Assembly: GCA_945787625.1 (NCBI GenBank) | Contig: CALZJL010000022.1 | Location: 1 to 11,472, forward strand | Direction of reading: 5' to 3' | Source of the DNA: an uncultured Prevotellaceae bacterium | GTDB lineage: Bacteria > Bacteroidota > Bacteroidia > Bacteroidales > Bacteroidaceae | DNA: 11,472 nt | The notes under the pieces: model-generated | Database searches by the model: none | What the model was told of the DNA's origin: nothing | Seen by the model: only the letters and a program-made list of their open reading frames with translations | Shown: piece after piece, positions 1 to 7,299 of the stretch | How positions within the stretch are numbered: position 1 is the first letter of the stretch | Layout of the letters: each line of letters opens with the position of its first letter | Position numbers and translations under genes: made by a program

Positions 1-1856
1 ACGACATAAGCCAGACCTCGCGTAGAATCTTGATAATGATAGTTCTTAAAGATAGTGGAGGTGAGTGGCTCAAAATACGGGTGCTCCTGCTCCTCATACT
101 CTGCATTGAGAATGTCTGCAAAAGGCACAAAGGCCTCAGACCTAAAACCATACTGCGAAGCAGCTTGGTTTAAGGCCAATTCGATGCTACGCCCCCACTT
201 GGCAACGAAGCCTTTCCAGCATTGCAATCTTCGTCTCTGCTCGGCCTTAGAACAGATGTATGAGGCCATGGTATGATGCGACAGAACATGGTAGTCACCA
301 TATATACTATCGACATGAGCTTTCCGCTGCTCTGCACGCATGAGAGCCTGGTCGAAGGTTGAGTCACAGGTGGGATAGTATATGAGCGTGTGATCTTCGC
401 TGCCAGGGACAAGCACCGACTGAAAATATTTGATGTCACGTCTCTGTTGGGCACTCATGTGATTGATGTGATTAAGATCGGCATCAAAGCCAGCGTGTGG
501 AGCATAGTACGCAAGTACAAAAGTCAAGAGAACCACTGCGACTACGAGCCACTTCTCCTTCTCTACCTGCCATTGAGCAATTCGGTGGATTACAGAGGTC
601 GTACAACGAACGCTGGCTGTGTCAATCTTGACATAGTGTGGGAGGTAGATGAGCACAAATACTATCGTTCCAGCAAGCATGAATGTAGCAAACAGACCAA
701 GTTGGCACAGAGCCGTAGACTTCAAAGGTATGAGAGCCATGAATGCCCCGATAGTGGTGACATTGCCTATGAGCAGAGGCCTTACTATCTCTCTAAGAGC
801 CTGACGCACGTCGCTCTGATGTGAAAGGTGGTTGATCAGATGCAGAGGATAGTTGAAGGCAATACCTACTATGACACAAGATATACCAATGATAATGAGC
901 GATACTTGTCCTTGGATCAGAGCCAAGGCCGACAGCGCGAAAAGCAAACCCCATACTATGGTAAGGGCTGTAAGAGCCATGTTCCTCATTGAGCGGAACG
1001 CATATAGCAGAAGCAGAAAAATGAGTACGACGGCAAGGGTAGTCGTGAGGATAGTGTCGTAGCGTATCTGCCGGGCATTCTCCACAGCTATGACCGGACC
1101 TCCTGTGGTATGAGTGGTAACATTAGGGTGTGCCGATGCCGTGCTGAGAAGAGCCTGATCTACGAGCGCAAGCAACTGTGAGTTGTACCTGGTCTCCCCG
1201 TTGCCAAAAACGGAGGGGATAAGCACTATGGCATGCTTCATATCGGGAGTCAGGATACAGCCATCGTACTGCTCAAAATTGGATTGAGGGCTATACTGTT
1301 GCAGACGTTGCAACACGGGAGTGAACAACCATAGAGGATCACGCCCGATGTTGTCGCAGACCATGCTGGGAGTGGGAAGCATCAGTATATCCCTATTTCT
1401 CTGCATGCACTCCTCCACATAGTCACTACGCATGAGCACAGAATCCATACGCTGATAGTCCTCTGGAGTCAGGAAGTATGGAATATTGTCATAAACGAAA
1501 GCTGCAATGTCTGCGACACTTTCCTCGTCGATACTGGCAATCATACCAGTAGTCCACCCGAGCGTATCGAGAGTCGTAAGCTCGGTTGTGAAAGTATTGA
1601 CAGCCGCTACCATATCATCTGGTTCTCCATCGAAAATCACCACGATGTCCGAAGCCCCCGAGATATTTTGGTAAAGTTCGAGGTTGTCGCGATCCGACTC
1701 GTCCAAAGGGAGGAAGTCAGTTATATCCTCCTCAAACGTGATAGTAGAGAGGCTGGCAGACATCGCAGCCACCAACGCCAACAGAGAGAGACGGCGATAC
1801 CAAGGGTGGCACGACATATAGTCATATATACGCAGTACAATATTGTCAGGTTTCAT
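1..1856 (-). CDS. MMPL/RND-family exporter, 3' end cut by window edge
   Basis: The frame stays open from an ATG at 1856 to the left edge, giving 618 residues with no stop; the C-terminal part lies outside the window. The visible part has the layout of MMPL/RND exporters: one membrane helix near residues 23-40, a large periplasmic domain to about 265, a block of five helices at about 268-405, another helix near 436-452, and the start of the second periplasmic domain. The early motif FEEDITDFLP is typical of predicted lipid and polyene exporters. The helix-4 region reads GIAFNYPLHLINH (331-343), with Asn335 where many RND proteins have the proton-relay Asp. The start codon overlaps the stop of the upstream esterase gene in an ATGA, so translation is probably coupled. 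The inferred role is moving the finished polyene, or its lipid conjugate, out of the inner membrane. The family call is firm; the substrate is inferred from the neighbours. Confidence 0.88.
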   Translation of the reverse strand, partial: MKPDNIVLRIYDYMSCHPWYRRLSLLALVAAMSASLSTITFEEDITDFLPLDESDRDNLELYQNISGASDIVVIFDGEPDDMVAAVNTFTTELTTLDTLGWTTGMIASIDEESVADIAAFVYDNIPYFLTPEDYQRMDSVLMRSDYVEECMQRNRDILMLPTPSMVCDNIGRDPLWLFTPVLQRLQQYSPQSNFEQYDGCILTPDMKHAIVLIPSVFGNGETRYNSQLLALVDQALLSTASAHPNVTTHTTGGPVIAVENARQIRYDTILTTTLAVVLIFLLLLYAFRSMRNMALTALTIVWGLLFALSALALIQGQVSLIIIGISCVIVGIAFNYPLHLINHLSHQSDVRQALREIVRPLLIGNVTTIGAFMALIPLKSTALCQLGLFATFMLAGTIVFVLIYLPHYVKIDTASVRCTTSVIHRIAQWQVEKEKWLVVAVVLLTFVLAYYAPHAGFDADLNHINHMSAQQRRDIKYFQSVLVPGSEDHTLIYYPTCDSTFDQALMRAEQRKAHVDSIYGDYHVLSHHTMASYICSKAEQRRRLQCWKGFVAKWGRSIELALNQAASQYGFRSEAFVPFADILNAEYEEQEHPYFEPLTSTIFKNYHYQDSTRGLAYV

Positions 1857-2761
1857 AGCATTCCGTTGTTTTTCAACCATTGTATGAACACAGTTTTCCA
1901 CTCTCGGCACTCAGCTGTACCACGCGTAGGCGACGCACCGAATCCATGTCCGCCACTCTGATACTGAATGTATGTGTGAGCTACACCCTGAGCAGTGAGA
2001 GCGGAGTCAAGAAGGACTGAGTTTTGATACTTGACCACAGGATCGTCCTTGCAGTTGACGAGAAACACCGGCGGGCAATCATGCGGCACGTGACGCTCTA
2101 TCGACAGGGAATCACGCAAAGTCCTGCTCCACCTGCGATACTCGCCAAGCAAGGCACGACGCGAGCGCCTGTGTGTGACACTCTCTATCATGCTGACCAC
2201 CGGATATATAGGACAGGCAAAATCAGGGCGTAGACTGACGGCACATTTTATACCTTTTAGAGATAGGAAGTCCGTCTTGTGATATATGGCTGCAAGCATG
2301 GCAAGATGTCCACCCGCTGAAAATCCCATGATACCAACCCTATTGGGATTGACACGCAGCTCACTGGCATGCTCCCTGACATACTGGATAGCCCGTTGCG
2401 CATCCTGTATCATGTGGGGGTGCTGGTTGCCTACGTACAGAAAACGTGCATGGCTACCATATTGCACCATACCCTGGACACGATAGTTAAGCACAAAAGC
2501 GGCAATGCCATGCCGCCGCAGATAGTCTGCCACGAGACTGCCCTCATTCTTGCGATCATGCCAGCAATAACTTCCCCCGGGGCATATTATGACAGCAGTA
2601 GCAGCTTCAGCGCCATCGGGGAGATATGGAGTGAGTGTTACTGAAGGGGCAAAGACGCCACTGCCCTTCCATATCCTGACCGGCTTGCCATGCGTGCCCG
2701 CCCTTAGCGATATGATACAAGATATCAGCAGAAAGAATATTATCGTCGTTGTCCTAATCAT
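1853..2761 (-). CDS. Exported alpha/beta hydrolase, carbohydrate-esterase-like
   Basis: This 302-residue protein has an N-terminal signal peptide (hydrophobic residues about 4-19), so it should act in the periplasm or be lipid-tethered. It has the alpha/beta hydrolase serine-esterase signatures: an oxyanion-hole motif PGGSY at 61-65, the nucleophile elbow GFSAGG with Ser148, a likely acid Asp240 in KDDPVV, and His272 in GGHGFG. The sequence resembles the acetylxylan/feruloyl esterase-like group (BD-FAE type) common in polysaccharide-utilising Bacteroidales. I chose the ATG at 2761 rather than the more upstream in-frame start at 2845, because the signal peptide begins there and the longer version would run 84 bases further into the preceding gene. 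It overlaps the GT2-acyltransferase gene by 8 bases and the exporter gene by 4, so it is part of the operon. It may cleave or transfer an ester on the polyene conjugate; that role is inference. Confidence 0.87.
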   Translation of the reverse strand: MIRTTTIIFFLLISCIISLRAGTHGKPVRIWKGSGVFAPSVTLTPYLPDGAEAATAVIICPGGSYCWHDRKNEGSLVADYLRRHGIAAFVLNYRVQGMVQYGSHARFLYVGNQHPHMIQDAQRAIQYVREHASELRVNPNRVGIMGFSAGGHLAMLAAIYHKTDFLSLKGIKCAVSLRPDFACPIYPVVSMIESVTHRRSRRALLGEYRRWSRTLRDSLSIERHVPHDCPPVFLVNCKDDPVVKYQNSVLLDSALTAQGVAHTYIQYQSGGHGFGASPTRGTAECREWKTVFIQWLKNNGML

Positions 2762-4274
2762 TCCTGTCCAATTTGTCTGCCATGCGATTGTAAGTTTCGA
2801 TGTAATAATGTCGCATATACCGGCATAGTTGCATGGTAGTACCATGGCGTTGTTGCTCCTGTGGCGTGATACGCTCCCCTACTGCGAGCACAATCCGTCC
2901 GCGTCGCAGACTTTTGGCCTTCTTGGGGAGAACCAGCCCCGTACCATAGAGCACAAGAGGTATGATATCCAGACCAAGTTCGCGAGCTATGTGGAAGGCA
3001 CCCTTATGGAATCGTCCTATAGTACAGTCACGGCTACGTGTGCCCTCAGGATAGATTGCGACGCTATACCCCTGAGCGACAAGTTTCTGGAGTTTGGGCA
3101 AGATATTGTCTATACCCTGCGAGATGGGATAATATTTGGCATGTCTTATGACATAGCCGAAAAAGGGGCTGCGCCATACCCAGTCATTGGTCAGTAGTAC
3201 TACCTTAGGAGTGAGGGCAAGCATGGTCATAAGGTCGAGATGCGACTGATGGTTGCAGATGATGACCGAAGGACGAGTGAAAGTCTCGCCATACCTGTTG
3301 GCAAGAGAGTATTTCACCCCAGGTATGCCATGATATACCATGACAATCCTGGCTATGATGTTGAGCATACGGTGAAGTCGCCACGTTGACCTCTCATCAT
3401 CCTTGCTCAAAGCGAGAATGAGAAATGCCGCAGGTATCATGACACCAAAGCACGTAATCAGATAGAACAGCAAGGCATAGAGCGTGTACACCATCGTGCG
3501 CAGCAAACGCAACGCAGCAAGCGGCAGAGCATAGACCACCGCCAAGACGCAAAGGACAGTATTAAGTATGGATATACGGGTGAAGTCAAGCGCAGGACGA
3601 AAATGCGAAACACGCTCCTGTGGAGACGGATAGAATACCCTCACAGGCAGCGATTTGATAGACACACCCCTCCATGCCGCAAAGACGATAAGCTCGAGTT
3701 CGGCCTCGTAGCGCGAAGTGAGCAGCGAGACTCCATGTAGCTTGCTCAGGGGATACAAGCGGTATCCAGTCTGTGTGTCAGCAACGTAGTGCAAGGTCTG
3801 CACCATAAACCAAAAGTTGCTGAAGTAGTTGGCAAACACGCTGCCAGGACTGCGTCTGACGCCCTGCATCTGTCGTTGCCCCATAATGATTGCCCCAGGA
3901 TGACGACGATTCGCTGCAAGAAACAGCGGTATGTCCTCGGGATAATGCTGTCCGTCGGCATCGAGCGTAATAGCGTATGCAAAACCCATTTCTTTAGCCT
4001 TGGCAAAACCTCGGCGCAAGGCTCCCCCCTTTCCACAGTTACGATCAGAGTCTACGAGCGTAATGTCAGTGAGCCGACGCAGAATCAGCTCGGTACCATC
4101 GTTGCTACCATCATTGATGACTATTACATCCGCACAATACTGCTGACACCGGGAGACGACATCAGCTATCGTCCCCACATTGTTGTACGTAGGTATGATA
4201 ACACATATCCCCCTACTGCGCAGAGCCAGCCTGGTAGACAGAGCTTCAGAATGTATCGGGTTGGATTGTTGCAT
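2754..4274 (-). CDS. GT2 glycosyltransferase fused to LPLAT acyltransferase
   Basis: This 506-residue protein has two enzyme domains. Residues about 22-230 are a family 2 glycosyltransferase of the DPM1/polyprenyl-phosphate type, starting with VIIPTYNN and carrying the nucleotide-binding DADGQ at 105-109. Two hydrophobic segments at about 236-258 and 262-290 link it to the second domain. Residues about 310-500 are a lysophospholipid acyltransferase (PlsC-like), with the catalytic NHQSHLD at 341-347 and YPEGTRSR at 408-415. Fusions of this kind are known from aryl polyene and flexirubin-type loci. The protein probably joins a sugar and an acyl chain to the same carrier at the cytoplasmic face of the inner membrane; the exact substrates cannot be read from sequence. 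The ATG at 4274 overlaps the LolA-like gene by 29 bases. No Shine-Dalgarno is visible. The gene also overlaps the downstream esterase gene by 8 bases. Confidence 0.92.
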   Translation of the reverse strand: MQQSNPIHSEALSTRLALRSRGICVIIPTYNNVGTIADVVSRCQQYCADVIVINDGSNDGTELILRRLTDITLVDSDRNCGKGGALRRGFAKAKEMGFAYAITLDADGQHYPEDIPLFLAANRRHPGAIIMGQRQMQGVRRSPGSVFANYFSNFWFMVQTLHYVADTQTGYRLYPLSKLHGVSLLTSRYEAELELIVFAAWRGVSIKSLPVRVFYPSPQERVSHFRPALDFTRISILNTVLCVLAVVYALPLAALRLLRTMVYTLYALLFYLITCFGVMIPAAFLILALSKDDERSTWRLHRMLNIIARIVMVYHGIPGVKYSLANRYGETFTRPSVIICNHQSHLDLMTMLALTPKVVLLTNDWVWRSPFFGYVIRHAKYYPISQGIDNILPKLQKLVAQGYSVAIYPEGTRSRDCTIGRFHKGAFHIARELGLDIIPLVLYGTGLVLPKKAKSLRRGRIVLAVGERITPQEQQRHGTTMQLCRYMRHYYIETYNRMADKLDRND

Positions 4275-4854
4275 TCGTAACGATGTTATTCATTTCTATT
4301 CGGGTCACGTCGCCATTCTTCTCCAGCATCTCCACCCTGTCCACAAGCTGTTGTCTGATATTGTAGTGCAGTGTTATGCTGCGATACATACGCTGGAGGT
4401 CTTTCTGACGAGGTGTCAGCGTCAGTACGTATCTGTCGCTTTCTTGCTTGACCCCGACGCAGAATGTCTTGTCGTCAGTGAGTCCCTGCCCAGTGACGCA
4501 GCTCATGATGAGGGTAGATATCTTGCGAAACGCCTTGCTGCGGGCAGCATCAAGCAGAGTCTTGTGCCCGTCCTTTTTGATGTACGCCTTGCCCGCATTC
4601 ATGATAAAGACAAGCTCTTTCGGGGTGACATACCCCCAGCGCAAGCGCGACGGACGCTCGTATGCCATACGACCTGTCGATACGACAGGAGCTGACATCA
4701 GACTATTATGTCTCGTCTGCACGAAATCGCACGTCAAGCTCCGGGTCTGGGCTGAAGCCTTAGCCACCTGCCCGATGATGACAGCATCGTTTTGAGCGCA
4801 GACCACAGGTGTGAATAGATTCAGAATCAGAAGTATGAGTATCAGGTGTTTCAT
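4246..4854 (-). CDS. LolA-like periplasmic outer-membrane carrier protein
   Basis: The protein has 202 residues. A signal peptide occupies residues 1-20, with likely cleavage after VCA. The mature part begins with the LolA-family pattern: a stretch with DFVQTRH, then GRMAYERPSRLRWGY, then a TPKELVF strand. This fits the open beta-barrel that binds acyl chains of lipoproteins. LolA-like genes occur in most aryl polyene clusters, where they are thought to carry the lipidic product across the periplasm; housekeeping LolA is usually encoded elsewhere. The ATG at 4854 is preferred over the longer frame from 4902 because the signal peptide starts there and because it gives a 4-base ATGA overlap with the preceding membrane-protein gene. 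It is likely a partner of the MMPL exporter further along the operon. Confidence 0.88.
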   Translation of the reverse strand: MKHLILILLILNLFTPVVCAQNDAVIIGQVAKASAQTRSLTCDFVQTRHNSLMSAPVVSTGRMAYERPSRLRWGYVTPKELVFIMNAGKAYIKKDGHKTLLDAARSKAFRKISTLIMSCVTGQGLTDDKTFCVGVKQESDRYVLTLTPRQKDLQRMYRSITLHYNIRQQLVDRVEMLEKNGDVTRIEMNNIVTNATIQPDTF

Positions 4855-5201
4855 CTTGCTATCAGTATGCATCCTAAGATTATAAGCACCACTCCAAGCC
4901 ACTTGCCAGCATCGATGCTCTCATGAAAGACAAGCATGGCTGCTATCATGCCGAACACGAAACTGAGCGACACCATGGGATATGACTGACTCAGAGGGTA
5001 GTACTTGACGATGTACATCCACAACAGGCTGGCCGACAGGTAACATACCCCACAGGCTGCGAACTGCCAATTTGTGAGTATCTCACGCACGCATTGCCAC
5101 GTAGCAGCAGGCGTAGGCATACGCTGAAGCGCAAGTTTCAGCATAACCTGCCCCATGGCGAGCAGACAGCTTTGCATTACCGCCAACAATATCAGCCTCA
5201 T
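4851..5201 (-). CDS. Small four-helix ArnE/SMR-like membrane protein
   Basis: This 116-residue protein is almost entirely hydrophobic, with four predicted helices at about 2-24, 46-65, 71-92 and 98-115. The first helix reads QSCLLAMGQVMLKLAL, close to the ArnE-type pattern (small residues, GQ, then K/Q-A). The last two helices carry an ESIDAGKWLGVVLIILG pattern typical of EamA/SMR proteins. The Glu that SMR drug pumps such as EmrE have in helix 1 is absent (Gln10 lies in that area), so a drug/proton antiporter role is unlikely. A flippase-like role for a lipid-linked intermediate, as for ArnE/ArnF, is a better guess and fits the GT2 enzyme nearby. ArnE normally pairs with ArnF, and no second subunit is visible here, so it may be a homodimer. 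It has one of the few SD-like sequences in the window, GGAG about 8 bases before the ATG. It overlaps the ketosynthase gene by 4 bases (ATGA). Confidence 0.8.
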   Translation of the reverse strand: MRLILLAVMQSCLLAMGQVMLKLALQRMPTPAATWQCVREILTNWQFAACGVCYLSASLLWMYIVKYYPLSQSYPMVSLSFVFGMIAAMLVFHESIDAGKWLGVVLIILGCILIAR

Positions 5202-6970
5202 GACGTTTCTCCAGCTTTGAGCACCAATACACGAGAGTATAGCTCAGGCAATGGTTCTCTGCCCATACGGCATAGTATGTCGTTGACCTCAGGAGTAGCC
5301 TCATCATGTAGTCCTACGAGGACAGTCTTGGCTCGCCCAGTCTGAATAAGCCGGCGTGCATCGCGCATAGCCCAGTCCATCGACTCCTCGCCGTGCGAAT
5401 ACGTTATGTTGTAGCCATGACAATGTGTGCGTATAGCTATCGTACTGCTAATGGTGTTGTGTGTACTTTGCATGAAGAGAGTCGGACTCAGCTGCTCCTC
5501 ACCGCCCCGGTTCATGTCGTGGAGGAAACGCACGCTGACATCGAGCATTCCGTATCTCGTAGCCGTAACGATAGCATCAGGACACTGCAGACCTGCCTGT
5601 TCGAGGGCTTCAAGCGAAGAGACTATCGCCGATTTCAGCAGTTTGCCCATGCGCCGTCCCTCCATAGGCGAGATCCACTTGCGCGACTGTTTGAGCTGTT
5701 CGGCGTCGTCTATGACATACTCGGCAGCCACTACGACACGAGGCGACGCGACAGAGCGAGAAGAGCCCTCCTCAGGTGCACTCTCAGACAGAATCAGCGA
5801 GGAATCGTTGCCGCCGAAGCCAAATGAGTTGCACAGCACGTGCGTGAGCCCCACCCCCTCAGCCCCCTGCGAAGGTATGATTAGGCCATCTGCAGGATTG
5901 AGCCACCCGAGCGAAGCAGGAACAAACCCATGCTTCATCGCCAGAAGAGATATAACCACCTCGATAGAGCCTGAGGCAGACGTAGTATGCCCCGTATATG
6001 ACTTTGTGCTCGACACATGAGGCATACATTCCCCGAAGATACGCCTCAGAGCCTGACTCTCGCTGGCATCATTGTTGGGAGTCCCAGTACCATGAGCATT
6101 GACATATCGTATATCTGAAGCCTGCAAGCCCGCCATAGCCAGTGCAGACGACATTGAGAGGTATGCACCCTCACCATCATCAGATGTAGCAGTCTGATGA
6201 AAAGCATCGCAGGCATTGGCATATCCAGATATGTAGGCGTGAATCTCAGCCCGACGCTCGCGGGCATCTCGCTCGCGTTCGAGTACGAGATAAGCAGCCC
6301 CTTCGCCAAGATTCAGCCCAGCCCGTGAAGCATCAAAGGGGCGGCATCGCTCCCTGTCGAGTATCATGAGCGTGTTGAAACCATTGAGATGGAATAGAGA
6401 GAGAGCCTCAGCCCCACCCGCTACGACGATGTCAGCCTCATCATTCTTGAGCATCTCCGACGCAAGGATTATGGCGTTGAGTGCAGATGAACACGCAGTA
6501 GATACCGTAGTGGTTTGGGCGTCCGTCACACCAGCAAGACGAGCAGACTCGACAGTTGAAGCACCACTGTCGTGCTGGGCAAAGAGAGACAGAGCACGAT
6601 CATCGCTCATCATCTGCTCAAAGTACCGTTCAGTCACGTCCATACCTCCCACCGTAGTACCAGAGATAAACGCTATGCGACGTACCTCACCGTCAAGTCT
6701 GAGTCCCGAGTGAGCTATGGCCTGACGCGCCGCCAAAGCCCCCAAGAGTATGGTACGACTCAACACACTATCTTGCGGCACCCCGAGCATCTCCTTCATC
6801 TCCTGATTAGAGAGCTTTACCTCTCCGACAGGGAGTTCGTTATGAACCGATGCGAGATACTCCATCTTGCCTATCCCCGAACGCTTGGACCGCAATGCGT
6901 CAAGCACACTCTCGGCATCGTTACCTATGGCTGATACTATACCGTATCCTGTGATTACTATGTTGGGCAC
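5198..6970 (-). CDS. Beta-ketoacyl synthase fused to chain-length-factor-like domain
   Basis: This 590-residue protein (from GTG at 6970) has an N-terminal FabF/ApeO-type ketosynthase, about residues 1-400, with a complete active site: Cys160 in STACSS, His294 in NAHGTGTPNND, Lys323 and His328 in TKSYTGHT. It would extend the polyene chain by decarboxylative Claisen condensation on ACP. After a linker, residues about 411-590 form a second, short KS-like domain with the pattern SPTLFMQSTHN and, near its end, VLVGLHDE. This matches the Ketoacyl-synt_2 family (PF13723, chain length factor / ApeC type) and lacks a usable active-site Cys. In proteobacterial aryl polyene systems ApeO and ApeC are separate, partnering proteins. 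No ATG is available. A TTG at 7012 would add 14 residues, but that stretch repeats the non-coding leader seen before the acyltransferase gene, and GTG gives MPNIVITGYGIVSAIG, the normal family start. Confidence 0.92.
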   Translation of the reverse strand: MPNIVITGYGIVSAIGNDAESVLDALRSKRSGIGKMEYLASVHNELPVGEVKLSNQEMKEMLGVPQDSVLSRTILLGALAARQAIAHSGLRLDGEVRRIAFISGTTVGGMDVTERYFEQMMSDDRALSLFAQHDSGASTVESARLAGVTDAQTTTVSTACSSALNAIILASEMLKNDEADIVVAGGAEALSLFHLNGFNTLMILDRERCRPFDASRAGLNLGEGAAYLVLERERDARERRAEIHAYISGYANACDAFHQTATSDDGEGAYLSMSSALAMAGLQASDIRYVNAHGTGTPNNDASESQALRRIFGECMPHVSSTKSYTGHTTSASGSIEVVISLLAMKHGFVPASLGWLNPADGLIIPSQGAEGVGLTHVLCNSFGFGGNDSSLILSESAPEEGSSRSVASPRVVVAAEYVIDDAEQLKQSRKWISPMEGRRMGKLLKSAIVSSLEALEQAGLQCPDAIVTATRYGMLDVSVRFLHDMNRGGEEQLSPTLFMQSTHNTISSTIAIRTHCHGYNITYSHGEESMDWAMRDARRLIQTGRAKTVLVGLHDEATPEVNDILCRMGREPLPELYSRVLVLKAGETS

Positions 6971-6975
6971 TGTTT

Positions 6976-6995
6976 GGGTCTTTTGTTGTTTGGTT
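6976..6995 (-). repeat. Leader motif shared by the ketosynthase and acyltransferase genes
   Basis: The plus-strand 20-mer at 6976-6995 matches 10411-10430 in 19 of 20 positions, although the two lie 3.4 kb apart. In the transcript it is an A/C-rich run, AACCAAACAACAAAAGACCC, ending 5 bases before the GTG chosen for the ketosynthase. The match supports reading 6971-7012 as untranslated leader rather than protein. Confidence 0.7.
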
Positions 6996-7018
6996 CTGTA
7001 GTTGCTAAACAACCAATT

Positions 7019-7279
7019 TCACTTCTTCCTGTTCTTCTCTACGTATTGAGCTATGGTTCGTATGCTCTTGAATACTTCCTTGCCCTCGGCTGGATTGGCA
7101 AGTCGTATGCCATAATTGCGTTCGAGCAACACAATAAGTTCGAGAATGTCGATTGAGTCCAGACCAAGTCCTTCCTCGCCAAACAGAGGAGCATCGGTAT
7201 CGATGTCTTCTATACTCATATCCTCAAGGTTGAGAGCAGAGATAATTTGAGATTTGAGTGTGTCAATTAACTGTTCCAT
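7019..7279 (-). CDS. Acyl carrier protein
   Basis: This acidic 86-residue protein has the carrier-protein signature LGLDSIDILELIVLLE, with Ser42 as the predicted 4'-phosphopantetheine attachment site. Length and helix pattern match FabC/AcpP-type carriers. It would hold the growing polyene chain for the flanking ketosynthases and the dehydratase. It lies between the two ketosynthase genes, 20 bases after one and 48 bases before the GTG of the other. The leader before its ATG is A-rich with no Shine-Dalgarno, normal for Bacteroidota. Aryl polyene loci often have two carrier proteins; only this one is in the window. Confidence 0.95.
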   Translation of the reverse strand: MEQLIDTLKSQIISALNLEDMSIEDIDTDAPLFGEEGLGLDSIDILELIVLLERNYGIRLANPAEGKEVFKSIRTIAQYVEKNRKK

Positions 7280-7299
7280 ATATTCGTAGTTTGTTATTT
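7280..7299 (-). promoter_or_regulatory. A-rich initiation leader before the ACP gene
   Basis: The 20 bases between the ketosynthase stop and the ACP ATG read, in the transcript, as an A-rich run with AACAAAC and no Shine-Dalgarno. This is the usual Bacteroidota arrangement for an efficiently translated gene. No Bacteroidota-type promoter -7 box (TAnnTTTG) was seen here. Confidence 0.45.

Noticed and set aside
3789..4280. Plus-strand frames of 160-170 residues over 3789-4695
   Set aside because: They are antisense to the GT2-acyltransferase and LolA-like genes, and their translations show no family motifs.
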